From contig NZ_JBNFVY010000004.1 of NCBI RefSeq assembly GCF_049943335.1, positions 248,001-312,000 on the forward strand: a stretch of DNA of 64,000 nt, in the 5' to 3' direction. How positions within the stretch are numbered: position 1 is the stretch's first letter; the number at the start of each line of letters is the position of its first letter. The notes under the pieces are model-generated. The model worked only from the letters and a program-made list of their open reading frames with translations, was not told the DNA's origin and did no database searches. Of this stretch, positions 26,098 through 34,107 are shown piece by piece. The position numbers and the translations under genes were made by a program. Source of the DNA: JBNFVY01 sp049943335. Its GTDB lineage: Bacteria > Pseudomonadota > Alphaproteobacteria > Rhodobacterales > Rhodobacteraceae.

Positions 26098-27971
26098 TCT
26101 TCCTCCTCCAAGGCGATTAGCGCAGCGCCAGCTTCCACTTGATCGCCCGCCTGCGCAAGCACTTCGGACACGGTGCCATCGCGCGCTGCCAACAGGGCAT
26201 GCTCCATCTTCATTGCTTCCAGAATGGCCAGCCGTTCGCCTTTGGCCACGCTAGCGCCCGGCTCGACGAAAATGTCGCGCACCAGCCCGGGCATCGGCGC
26301 CGTGATGACATTGCCGGCCGCGCCTTCGCTGACCACGTCCAGCGGGTCGATGATGGAAAAACTCCACGTGACAGGGCCACAGACATGCACCTGCCGACCG
26401 CGCAGAAATGTCGGATATCCTGCCGGTTGGACTTGCCGATCACCGATCTGTGCCGTTGTCCCGGACGGGGTGATTTCCAGCACGACGTCGATGGGGTCGT
26501 TTCGCTCAAGCGAAACTGTCCGGCGCAGCGGCGACCAGAGCGTGAACCCGTCATCCGCAGGCGCGGCGGCGGCCAATGCGCCCGCTGCCACAGCTGCGTC
26601 CGGTGGCTCGGGAACTTGCGTCAGCTGGCTGCCGTCACGCTCGATCAGGCCCGTGTCCACGTCGCCACCAGCAAAGCCGTCATGCAGGGTCAGGTTTCGA
26701 AGAAATGCAAGGTTTGTGACAGTTCCGCCCACATCAGTGCCCTCAAGCGCGCGCGTGAGTTGAGAAAGTGCAATCTCGCGGGTGGGTCCGTGGGTGGTGA
26801 TCTTGGCAATCATCGGATCATAAAACGGGCTGATCACATCGCCCTCGCGCACGCCGCTGTCGATCCGGGCCTGCTTGGGAAAGCGAAGCAAATCCAGCGA
26901 TCCGGTGGCGGGCAGAAAATCGTTCGCGGCGTCCTCGGCATAGAGCCGCGCTTCGAAAGCGTGGCCGGTGATGTGCAGATCGCCTTGGGCGGCGGGCAGA
27001 GGTTCGCCCGCAGCAACGCGCAATTGCCATTCGACCAGATCGACCCCCGTGATCGCTTCGGTTACAGGGTGTTCGACCTGCAGGCGCGTGTTCATTTCCA
27101 TGAACCAAAAGCCGTCCGGGCGCAGTCCGTCCGCCCCGGCCACGATGAACTCGACCGTGCCGGCGCCCTTGTACCCGATCGTCTTTGCCGCGCGCACCGC
27201 GGCTTGCCCCATTGCGGTGCGCATTTCATCTGTCATGCCCGGCGCGGGGGCTTCTTCGATGACCTTCTGGTGGCGGCGCTGAAGCGAGCAATCGCGTTCG
27301 AACAGGTGCACCGCATCTGTTCCATCGCCAAAGACCTGCACTTCGATATGGCGCGGTTTGAGGATGTATTTTTCGACCAGCACCGCGGGATTGCCAAAGG
27401 CGGCTTGCGCCTCGCGTTGTGCCGAAGCCAACCCGTCGGCAAAATCCTCTGGCCGCTCGATCAGGCGCATGCCTTTGCCGCCGCCGCCGGCCACCGCCTT
27501 GATCAAGACCGGGTAACCGATCTGGTCTGCTTCGCCCGCCAGCAATTTGGGGTGTTGTTCGTCGCCGTGATAGCCCGGCACAACCGGCACGCCCGCCTTT
27601 TCCATCAAAGCCTTGGCCGCATCCTTCAGCCCCATGGCCCGGATCGCATCAGCTGACGGTCCGATAAATGTCAGGCCCGCCGCCTCGACGGCATCGACGA
27701 AATCCGGGTTTTCGGAAAGAAAGCCATAGCCGGGGTGAATGGCCTGAGCGCCCCGTTCGAGCGCCGCCGCGATGATGACATCGCCGCGCAGGTAGCTGTC
27801 GGCAGGTTGAGGTCCGCCAATATGCACCGACTCGTCACAGGCCGCGACATGGGCCGCGCCCGCATCCGCGTCGGAATAGACCGCAACAGTGGCCACGCCC
27901 ATTTTACGCGCGGTCCGGGCGATCCGCACGGCGATTTCGCCTCGGTTGGCAATCAGTATCTTATGGAACAT
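26094..27971 (-). CDS. mccA: 3-methylcrotonyl-CoA carboxylase, biotin-containing alpha subunit
   Basis: 625 residues. Carboxylates biotin with bicarbonate and ATP for 3-methylcrotonyl-CoA carboxylation in leucine degradation. In order: biotin carboxylase N-domain (ILIANRGEIAVRIARTARKMG), ATP-grasp domain with KAVAGGGGKGMR and EMNTRLQVEHPVTE, C-terminal domain, a BT-like linker and a biotinyl domain with EAMKMEH. Lys588 is the expected biotin attachment site and BirA substrate. Similar to acetyl/propionyl-CoA carboxylases, but adjacency to ivd, mccB and hmgL fixes the pathway. Confidence 0.96.
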   Translation of the reverse strand: MFHKILIANRGEIAVRIARTARKMGVATVAVYSDADAGAAHVAACDESVHIGGPQPADSYLRGDVIIAAALERGAQAIHPGYGFLSENPDFVDAVEAAGLTFIGPSADAIRAMGLKDAAKALMEKAGVPVVPGYHGDEQHPKLLAGEADQIGYPVLIKAVAGGGGKGMRLIERPEDFADGLASAQREAQAAFGNPAVLVEKYILKPRHIEVQVFGDGTDAVHLFERDCSLQRRHQKVIEEAPAPGMTDEMRTAMGQAAVRAAKTIGYKGAGTVEFIVAGADGLRPDGFWFMEMNTRLQVEHPVTEAITGVDLVEWQLRVAAGEPLPAAQGDLHITGHAFEARLYAEDAANDFLPATGSLDLLRFPKQARIDSGVREGDVISPFYDPMIAKITTHGPTREIALSQLTRALEGTDVGGTVTNLAFLRNLTLHDGFAGGDVDTGLIERDGSQLTQVPEPPDAAVAAGALAAAAPADDGFTLWSPLRRTVSLERNDPIDVVLEITPSGTTAQIGDRQVQPAGYPTFLRGRQVHVCGPVTWSFSIIDPLDVVSEGAAGNVITAPMPGLVRDIFVEPGASVAKGERLAILEAMKMEHALLAARDGTVSEVLAQAGDQVEAGAALIALEEEE

Positions 27972-28396
27972 CAGGGCCTCCTCCAGCCGCCGTTCATCAG
28001 GTCTGCGCCCTGGTGTGACATGTGTTGGGTGATTTGCGCGGCCGGTTGCATGGCCTGGATCGCGGTGATGCCTGCATCCACGCTGGCGCCTGCCCCGTCC
28101 GTGGGCCTATCGCCCAGAGCCGCCAATCTGGCGGCCTTGGTGACGGCGTCATCGGCCAAGGGGGCCGACAAGATGGGCAGTTTCACAGCCAAACGCTTTG
28201 CGGAACGCGGGGTGATCATGGCGCGCACCCCGGCGTCCGCGATCCTTGCAAGCGGCTCGCAGAGCCGTTCGGGATCAGGATAAAATCGGGCACAACGAAT
28301 AGCGTTTCGCCGCCCGGCTTGCGCCATGCGGCCCGGTCGGCGAGCCGGCCTTGCGGCGGGGCATCTGAACCGGGTGTCTTGGAAAGTCACAGCCAT
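27971..28396 (-). pseudogene. Small ORF between mccB and mccA with an out-of-frame middle block
   Basis: A continuous frame of 141 codons runs from ATG 28396 (7 bp after mccB) to a stop sharing one base with the mccA start. The beginning (MAVTFQDTRFR) and the last 80 or so residues look coding. Between about 28365 and 28250 the open frame becomes Arg/Pro-rich with third-position G+C near 60%, while the +1 frame reads sensibly (QGRLADRAAWRKPGGETLF) with about 76%. This suggests two compensating indels or sequence errors. No family was recognised; it could be a damaged gene, a diverged functional one, or an assembly artefact. Confidence 0.5.
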
Positions 28397-28403
28397 GGCG
28401 CCC

Positions 28404-30002
28404 TCACATCCGGAACACGCCAAAGCGCGTATCTTCGATCGGGGCATTCAGGGCGGCGCGCAGGGACAAGGCCAGAACCTCGCGCGATTTGCGCGGGTCT
28501 ACAATTCCGTCATCCCACAGACGCGCCGAGGCATAGAGGGGATGCGACTGGCGTTCGAACATGTCGATGGTGGGTTGCTTGAAGGCGGCTTCTTCCTCGG
28601 GGCTCCATTCCCCGCCCTGCCGCTCGATGGCGTCGCGCTTGACAGTGGCCAGAACGCCGGCGGCCTGTTCGCCGCCCATCACCGAGATGCGCGCGTTGGG
28701 CCATGTCCACAAAAAGCGCGGCTGGTAGGCGCGCCCGGACATGCCGTAATTGCCCGCGCCAAAGCTGCCGCCCACCAACATCGTGATCTTGGGCACCGAG
28801 GTGCTGGCCACGGCTGTGACCATTTTTGCCCCGTGGCGGGCGATACCTTCATTTTCGTACTTTCGCCCGACCATAAAGCCGGTGATGTTTTGCAGGAAAA
28901 CCAAGGGGATCTTGCGCTGTGAGCACAGTTCGATGAAGTGCGCGCCTTTTTGGGCCGCTTCACTGAAGAGCACGCCGTTGTTGGCGACGATCCCCACGGT
29001 GCAGCCCTTGACCGCCGCGAACCCGGTGACCAGAGTATCGCCGAAGCGCGGTTTGAATTCGTCGAAATAGCTGCCGTCGACCAGCCGCGCGATCACCTCG
29101 CGGATGTCGTAAGGGGTCCGCAGGTCGGCCGGAACGACGCCCAGGATTTCTTCGGGGTCATACGCGGGATCTTCGCCCTGCCCCCAATCAAATGCCGGCC
29201 CCTTGGCCAGCGATCCAACCGCGCGACGAGCCAGCGCCAAAGCGTGGCTGTCGTCTTCGGCCAGGTAATCGGCGACGCCCGAAAGGCGGGTGTGAACGTC
29301 TCCGCCACCCAGCTCTTCGGCGCTCACGACTTCGCCGGTGGCCGCTTTTACCAGCGGCGGGCCGGCCAAAAAGATCGTCCCCTGTTCCTTGACGATGATG
29401 GTCACGTCCGACATGGCCGGCACATAGGCCCCGCCCGCCGTGCACGACCCCATGACCACGGCGATCTGGGCGATGCCCTTGGCGCTCATCCGGGCCTGAT
29501 TGTAAAAGATGCGTCCAAAATGATCGCGGTCTGGAAAAACCTCGTCCTGGTTGGGCAGGTTCGCGCCGCCGCTGTCGACCAGATAGATGCAAGGCAGATG
29601 GCATTCTTCGGCGATTTCCTGGGCGCGCAGGTGTTTCTTGACCGTCATGGGGTAATATGTGCCGCCCTTTACGGTGGCGTCATTACACACGACCATCACG
29701 TCGCGCCCCTGCACCCGTCCCACGCCTGCCACGACACCGGCGCTTGGTGCGACGCCGTCATACATGTCGTGCGCCGCGGTCGCGCCAATCTCAAGGAATG
29801 GAGACCCGGGATCCAGCAGGTTCGCAACCCGGTCGCGCGGCAACATCTTGCCCCGCGCGACATGCCGCTCGCGGGACTTTTCGCCGCCCCCTGCGGTCGC
29901 TATTTCGGCGGCACTGGCCACTTGGGCCAGCGCGTCCAGATGGGCCGCGCGGTTCGCTTTGAACCCATCCGATGATGGCAGTGCCTGAGATTTCAGCTTC
30001 AT
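28404..30002 (-). CDS. mccB: 3-methylcrotonyl-CoA carboxylase, carboxyltransferase beta subunit
   Basis: 532 residues, as expected for MCC beta. The two crotonase-like carboxyltransferase halves include LPCIYLVDSGGANLPNQDEVF and MGSCTAGGAYVPAMSD in the first half. The second half has FLQNITGFMVGRKYENEGIA and ARISVMGGEQAAGVLA. It transfers the carboxyl group from biotin on MccA to 3-methylcrotonyl-CoA. ATG 30002 (MKLKSQALPSSDGF) overlaps the LprI-like gene's stop by 4 bp; longer readings would lie inside that gene. Confidence 0.97.
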   Translation of the reverse strand: MKLKSQALPSSDGFKANRAAHLDALAQVASAAEIATAGGGEKSRERHVARGKMLPRDRVANLLDPGSPFLEIGATAAHDMYDGVAPSAGVVAGVGRVQGRDVMVVCNDATVKGGTYYPMTVKKHLRAQEIAEECHLPCIYLVDSGGANLPNQDEVFPDRDHFGRIFYNQARMSAKGIAQIAVVMGSCTAGGAYVPAMSDVTIIVKEQGTIFLAGPPLVKAATGEVVSAEELGGGDVHTRLSGVADYLAEDDSHALALARRAVGSLAKGPAFDWGQGEDPAYDPEEILGVVPADLRTPYDIREVIARLVDGSYFDEFKPRFGDTLVTGFAAVKGCTVGIVANNGVLFSEAAQKGAHFIELCSQRKIPLVFLQNITGFMVGRKYENEGIARHGAKMVTAVASTSVPKITMLVGGSFGAGNYGMSGRAYQPRFLWTWPNARISVMGGEQAAGVLATVKRDAIERQGGEWSPEEEAAFKQPTIDMFERQSHPLYASARLWDDGIVDPRKSREVLALSLRAALNAPIEDTRFGVFRM

Positions 30003-30460
30003 TCCATTTTCCCCAAATCCCGTAGTTCCAGGGCGCGCTCGGCAGTCTCTGCCAGCAGGCAGTCTGCTGCCGCAATGCTGCGCATCGATCCCCCGCCCCA
30101 TAGTTCGTAGTTCAAATCGCATTCTGCGTCGCGAAAAGCGATCCATGCCCGCTGCGCCGCACGCAACTGGTCGGGCAGATGTGGCTCTTGCAGCGCCAAC
30201 GTGGACATTTTCGCCTGATAGGCCGCGTTCAACAGAGCGTCCCACACCGATGTTTCTGCCTGAAGGCACCCTGCGATGCCATGGGTAGTGCCGTTGCCCG
30301 GTGCCGTCTGACACGCATCTGCGGCCTGGCGCAAACATGGTGGCGCCGTCTGCCCCGCAGGGGCGTTGGCATAGCATGCGCTGATAAACGGCTGATCCAC
30401 CCAGGGCGTTTGCCCAGACGCGGCCACGGGCCAGAGCAACAGGAAAAGCAAACGGATCAT
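29999..30460 (-). CDS. LprI-type (DUF1311) exported protein in the leucine operon
   Basis: 153 residues with a signal peptide (MIRLLFLLLWPVAASGQ). The C-terminal half AQRAWIAFRDAECDLNY and SIAAADCLLAETAERALEL is the LprI/DUF1311 signature, a Cys-rich helical module named after a mycobacterial lysozyme inhibitor. Six cysteines suggest disulfides in the periplasm. It overlaps the gene before and mccB after it by 4 bp each, so it is co-translated with a cytoplasmic carboxylase, an unexplained pairing. Confidence 0.88.
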   Translation of the reverse strand: MIRLLFLLLWPVAASGQTPWVDQPFISACYANAPAGQTAPPCLRQAADACQTAPGNGTTHGIAGCLQAETSVWDALLNAAYQAKMSTLALQEPHLPDQLRAAQRAWIAFRDAECDLNYELWGGGSMRSIAAADCLLAETAERALELRDLGKME

Positions 30461-30813
30461 GCCATCGCCTCAGCCGTGCCCCGGTGTTTCAATCCCTTGG
30501 CGATCATCCTGCGGCGGGCGATCATTGGCGACGCGTTCAGAAAAGCGATCATTTTCGCAAAGCGATAGGCCGCCAGTCGCGGTTTGACATGTACTTTCAA
30601 CGCCGCATCGACACCGACCGCGCGGCCTTTGTCTGCAAGCCACGTTGTGAAAACCCGGGGACGCGACATGTTGATCTTGCCCCCCAAGCGCACCTGCGCA
30701 GCCCCCCTGTCGGCGCGGGTGCCGCAGCCCTGCGCCGCCCTGTTCAGCCGGCCCGCAATGGACCGGCCGAATGCGACGCACAAAACGACATAGGTGGCGA
30801 CCGGGCGACGCAT
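30457..30813 (-). CDS. Hypothetical basic protein between ivd and the LprI-like gene
   Basis: 118 residues, strongly basic, with a hydrophobic patch near the N-terminus (ATYVVLCVAFG) and a C-terminal half rich in Arg/Lys/Ala (RPRVFTTWLADKGRAVG, MIARRRMIAKGLKHRG). No family was recognised. The case for a real gene is its position: its start shares a base with the ivd stop (TGATG) and its stop overlaps the next start (ATGA). The functional product might begin at the internal MSRPRVF. Confidence 0.6.
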   Translation of the reverse strand: MRRPVATYVVLCVAFGRSIAGRLNRAAQGCGTRADRGAAQVRLGGKINMSRPRVFTTWLADKGRAVGVDAALKVHVKPRLAAYRFAKMIAFLNASPMIARRRMIAKGLKHRGTAEAMA

Positions 30814-31976
30814 CAGCCCATGGCACCCATCAATTCGCGCCCAACCAGCATGCGGCGGATTTCGGACGTGCCTGCGCCGATCTCCATCAGCTTGGCATCG
30901 CGGAACAGACGGCTGACCGGGCTTTCGTTCATGAACCCTGCGCCGCCCATGGCCTGAACAGCTTGGTGCGCCTGCACCATCGCCTGCTCGGAGGCATAGA
31001 GGCAGCAGGCCGCGGCATCTTGCCGGGTGATCCGACCATCGTCGCACGCCTTGGCGGCCTCGTAAATATAAGAGCGCGACGTCATCAGCGCTGCATACAT
31101 GTCGGCGATCTTGCCTTGCATCAATTGGAAATTGCCAATCGGTTGGCCGAACTGCTTGCGTTCGGCCATATAGGGCATGATTTCGTCCAGACAGGCCGCA
31201 ATGATCCCCGGACCGATGGCCCCCAGAACAACACGTTCATAGTCCAGCCCCGACATCAGAACGCGGACACCTTTGCCTTCTTCGCCCAGCACGTTTTCGA
31301 AGGGCACCTCGACATCTTCAAAAACCAGCTCGGCCGTATTCGATCCACGCATCCCCAGCTTGTCGAAATGGGCGCTGGTGCTGAAACCTTTCATCGATTT
31401 CTCGATCAGAAACGCCGTGATTCCCTTGGGGCCTTTGTCCGGATCGGTCTTGGCATAGACCACCAGCGTATCGGCATCAGGCCCATTCGTAATCCAGTAC
31501 TTGGTGCCGTTCAGAACATACCGGTCGTTCCGCTTTTCAGCCCGCAACTTCATCGACACCACGTCGCTGCCAGAGCCCGCCTCGGACATCGCCAGAGCGC
31601 CGACGTGGCGACCGCTGACCAGATCGGGAAGATACTTTGCCTTCTGTTCATCGCTGGCATTCAGGCGGATCTGGTTCACACACAAGTTCGAATGCGCGCC
31701 GTAGGACAGGCTGACAGATGCGCTGGACCTTGCCAGTTCCTCAACCGCGACCGCATGGGCCAGATAGCCCATGTTCGCGCCGCCATATTGTTCGGGCACC
31801 GTAATGCCAAGCAGCCCCAATTCGCCCATTTCGGTCCAAAGCTCGGCCGGAAACTCGTTCGATTTGTCGATGTCCGCAGCCATCGGCCGGACGCGCTCTT
31901 GTGCCCAGGAATGAACCATGTCGCGCAACGCGTTGACGTCATCGCCAAGGTCAATCTTCATCTCGGACGTGAACAT
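30813..31976 (-). CDS. ivd: Isovaleryl-CoA dehydrogenase
   Basis: 387 residues. An FAD-dependent acyl-CoA dehydrogenase that oxidises isovaleryl-CoA to 3-methylcrotonyl-CoA. ALAMSEAGSGSDVVSM is an acyl-CoA dehydrogenase signature. Glu247 in MSGLDYERVVL sits at the helix-G catalytic-base position that distinguishes isovaleryl-CoA dehydrogenases from most relatives. ATG 31976 has a very strong Shine-Dalgarno (GGAGGAG, about 6 bp upstream); a longer reading to 32105 crosses the promoter. First gene of the leucine operon. Confidence 0.97.
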   Translation of the reverse strand: MFTSEMKIDLGDDVNALRDMVHSWAQERVRPMAADIDKSNEFPAELWTEMGELGLLGITVPEQYGGANMGYLAHAVAVEELARSSASVSLSYGAHSNLCVNQIRLNASDEQKAKYLPDLVSGRHVGALAMSEAGSGSDVVSMKLRAEKRNDRYVLNGTKYWITNGPDADTLVVYAKTDPDKGPKGITAFLIEKSMKGFSTSAHFDKLGMRGSNTAELVFEDVEVPFENVLGEEGKGVRVLMSGLDYERVVLGAIGPGIIAACLDEIMPYMAERKQFGQPIGNFQLMQGKIADMYAALMTSRSYIYEAAKACDDGRITRQDAAACCLYASEQAMVQAHQAVQAMGGAGFMNESPVSRLFRDAKLMEIGAGTSEIRRMLVGRELMGAMG

Positions 31977-32005
31977 AGATTCTCCTCCCCCCCATGGGCA
32001 TTTAT

Positions 32006-32019
32006 TGAACACTTGTTCA
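32006..32019. promoter_or_regulatory. Palindromic operator overlapping the ivd transcription start
   Basis: TGAACA-CT-TGTTCA is a perfect 6+6 bp inverted repeat with a 2-bp centre, 30 bp upstream of ivd. It begins at the last base of the predicted -10 box and covers the likely start of transcription, a classical repressor position. The shape is typical of TetR-family sites. No regulator gene is in the window, so the binding protein is unknown. Confidence 0.75.
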
Positions 32020-32047
32020 TTTAACGGAGACTCGCAGCATCCGTCAA
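32019..32047 (-). promoter_or_regulatory. Promoter of the leucine degradation operon
   Basis: On the minus strand TTGACG (32042-32047) and TTAAAT (32019-32024) are 17 bp apart, close to the sigma-70 consensus. Start of transcription would be about 32012, giving a leader of some 35 nt containing the GGAGGAG ribosome-binding site of ivd. Confidence 0.7.
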
Positions 32048-32108
32048 TCACATTGCCCCCCAACCGGCCACGCTTCAACCTGGGCGGTTCAACCTTCGGC
32101 GCCACGCT

Positions 32109-33308
32109 TTATGCTGGTTGATAAACCGCCCCCACCTCGGCGCGGATGATACGCGCGATCAGGGCGCAATCGTCCAGCGAAAACGTCAAGGGCAGCCGCA
32201 TGTCCATCAGCCCCGCCAGGACACGATCGGTTCTGGGCAGATGCCGCGGCCTGGCATAGCGCCAACTGTCGTAGCGTGAGGTGAAGCCCGAAGGTTCTTT
32301 GGCGCCGAACCACTTCAATTCAACGCCCCGGGCCCCGGTCCTTTCGATCACTTGCATAATCCTGTCCGGGGTCCACCCGGGCAGTTGGAACTGAATCGAC
32401 GATCCCACGAACGACTCTTCTTCAGGGCGGTCGATCAGGCGCAGGCCCGGTGTGTCACGCAATCCGTCTTCGACAACGCGGTAGCGCTCAGTCCAGGCGG
32501 CGCATTGCGCGGGCAGCGCAGCAAGCTGCGGGCGCAGGATGGCCGCGCGCAGATTGTCCATTCTGCCCGAGACGTTTGGAACCTCGGGCTGGAGCTTCGT
32601 GAAATATTCCGGTGGCGGTGAGGCCTTGTGCCGATCAAACAACATGTAGCTACCAGACAGCAGGATCGCGCGCGCCATGAGCGTGGGATCGGCGCTGGTG
32701 ATCAGCCCGCCCTCGCCCGCATTCAGATGTTTGTAGGTCTGCGTCGAATAGCACGCCATGGCGCCGTGACGCCCCGACATGACCCCCCGCCAGGTGGCGC
32801 CCATTGTATGCGCGCAATCCTCGATCACCACCACGCCGGCCGCATCACAGATCCGCATCAACCGGTCCATGTCGCAGATATGTCCCCGCATGTGGCTGAG
32901 CATCAGAACACCCGCGCCCGTTGCCGCAATCTGTTCGGCCAGGTCCCGCAAATCGATGGTCAGATCATCGGTCACTTCAATGAAATGCGGCTGCGCACCC
33001 ACAGACGCGATCGCGCCGGGGACAGGGGCCAGGGTAAAAGCGTTCGTCAGAACGGTGTCCCCCGCCCCGATGCCAAGCGCGCGCAGCGCCGTGGCCAGCG
33101 CGTAGCCCCCCGATGCGACGGCCAGAGCATAGTCCACCCCCATGGCCTGTGCGAATTCCTGTTCCAGCAATGCGGCTTCGCCCACCTCGTCGGGGGCGAC
33201 GTTATAGCGGTGCAACCGCCCCGACTGCATCACGCGCAGCGCGGCGTCGATCCCGGCCTGCGGGATCGGTTCTTGTTGCGTGAAACTGCCTGTAAATCTT
33301 TCGCTCAT
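32109..33308 (-). CDS. DegT/DnrJ/EryC1/StrS-family PLP-dependent enzyme
   Basis: 399 residues from ATG 33308 (MSERFTGSFTQQEP); a longer frame would run into the HAD phosphatase gene. Fold type I aminotransferase domain: Asp164 in VIEDCAH contacts the PLP pyridine nitrogen and Lys193 in TQTYKHLNAGEGG forms the internal aldimine, so it should be active. This family aminates sugar nucleotides for surface glycans or antibiotics, though some members act on other keto substrates. No other sugar-nucleotide genes are beside it except glmU-glmS on the opposite strand; the substrate is unknown. Confidence 0.92.
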   Translation of the reverse strand: MSERFTGSFTQQEPIPQAGIDAALRVMQSGRLHRYNVAPDEVGEAALLEQEFAQAMGVDYALAVASGGYALATALRALGIGAGDTVLTNAFTLAPVPGAIASVGAQPHFIEVTDDLTIDLRDLAEQIAATGAGVLMLSHMRGHICDMDRLMRICDAAGVVVIEDCAHTMGATWRGVMSGRHGAMACYSTQTYKHLNAGEGGLITSADPTLMARAILLSGSYMLFDRHKASPPPEYFTKLQPEVPNVSGRMDNLRAAILRPQLAALPAQCAAWTERYRVVEDGLRDTPGLRLIDRPEEESFVGSSIQFQLPGWTPDRIMQVIERTGARGVELKWFGAKEPSGFTSRYDSWRYARPRHLPRTDRVLAGLMDMRLPLTFSLDDCALIARIIRAEVGAVYQPA

Positions 33309-33340
33309 GGGGTCAGCTTTGGCCGCTTGGGCGGGCCGGG

Positions 33341-34003
33341 TCAATCCAGCACCTTCGCGACGACCCGTTGTAAATCGTCGAAATGATCCAAAAGCGCGTG
33401 CGGCGCCAGCCTGGCAATCTCCGCGCCTTCGGGGCCGAAGGACACAAGCACACACGGCACACCCGCAGCGCGTGCTGTATCGCGGTCGGTTTGGGTGTCG
33501 CCAATCAGGCACGACGCTTCGACACGCCCTCCGGCCCGCTGAACCGAAGCCACGAACGGCGCCGGGTCGGGTTTGCGGGTGCGCAGCGTGTCTGCCCCGA
33601 CCAGGGCATCGAACAAGTCGGCAACCCCCAGCTGATCCAGCAAGATACGGGCCAGACCTTCCGGCTTGTTCGTGCAAATCGCGGTCCTGGCCCCGGACGC
33701 ACGCAGCGCCTTGATCGCGTCAACGGCACCGGGATAAAGCGTGGTGTGTACGCAGATCGCATCACGATACGCGTCCAGAAGGATCGGGTAGTAGCGGTCG
33801 ATCACCGGGCCGGGATCGCTGTGCCCGGTGCGCCGCAGCCCTTCGGCCAACATGCCGCGCCCGCCAGAAAAGGCCACAGCCTGATCTTCGCGCCCCAGCA
33901 ACGGCCCGTGCCCCATATCCGCAAAGCATGCGTTGGCGGCGGCCAGAAGATCACCGCTGGTATCGGCCAGAGTGCCATCAAGATCAAAGACAATGGTGCG
34001 CAT
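33341..34003 (-). CDS. gph: HAD-family phosphatase, phosphoglycolate phosphatase-like
   Basis: 220 residues from ATG 34003. FDLDGTLADTSGD supplies the nucleophile Asp7 and acid/base Asp9. ICTNKPEGLARILLDQLG (motif II/III region) and CLIGDTQTDRDTARAAG (motif IV acidic pair) complete the HAD active site. The cap domain is the small helical type typical of Gph. It removes phosphate from 2-phosphoglycolate or a similar small molecule. It lies 32 bp upstream of the DegT-type gene on the same strand and is divergent from glmU. Confidence 0.9.
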   Translation of the reverse strand: MRTIVFDLDGTLADTSGDLLAAANACFADMGHGPLLGREDQAVAFSGGRGMLAEGLRRTGHSDPGPVIDRYYPILLDAYRDAICVHTTLYPGAVDAIKALRASGARTAICTNKPEGLARILLDQLGVADLFDALVGADTLRTRKPDPAPFVASVQRAGGRVEASCLIGDTQTDRDTARAAGVPCVLVSFGPEGAEIARLAPHALLDHFDDLQRVVAKVLD

Positions 34004-34051
34004 GTTCCAGCCGATGTAACCTGTCGTAAATACATGTGAAGCGGGCAAGGC

Positions 34052-34079
34052 TTGCAGCAGACCCGCACTTGGTTAAAAC
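34052..34079 (+). promoter_or_regulatory. Candidate promoter of glmU-glmS
   Basis: TTGCAG (34052-34057) and TAAAAC (34074-34079) are separated by 16 bp in the 104-bp divergent gap between gph and glmU, ending 28 bp before the glmU start. The match is moderate. Confidence 0.35.
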
Positions 34080-34107
34080 GGCTGGCAACCAAAGAAAAGA
34101 GCAGAAC

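Noticed and set aside
28022..28582. Plus-strand frame across the mccB-mccA junction
   Set aside because: No ribosome-binding site, mixed composition, antisense to the small coupled gene and the end of mccB.
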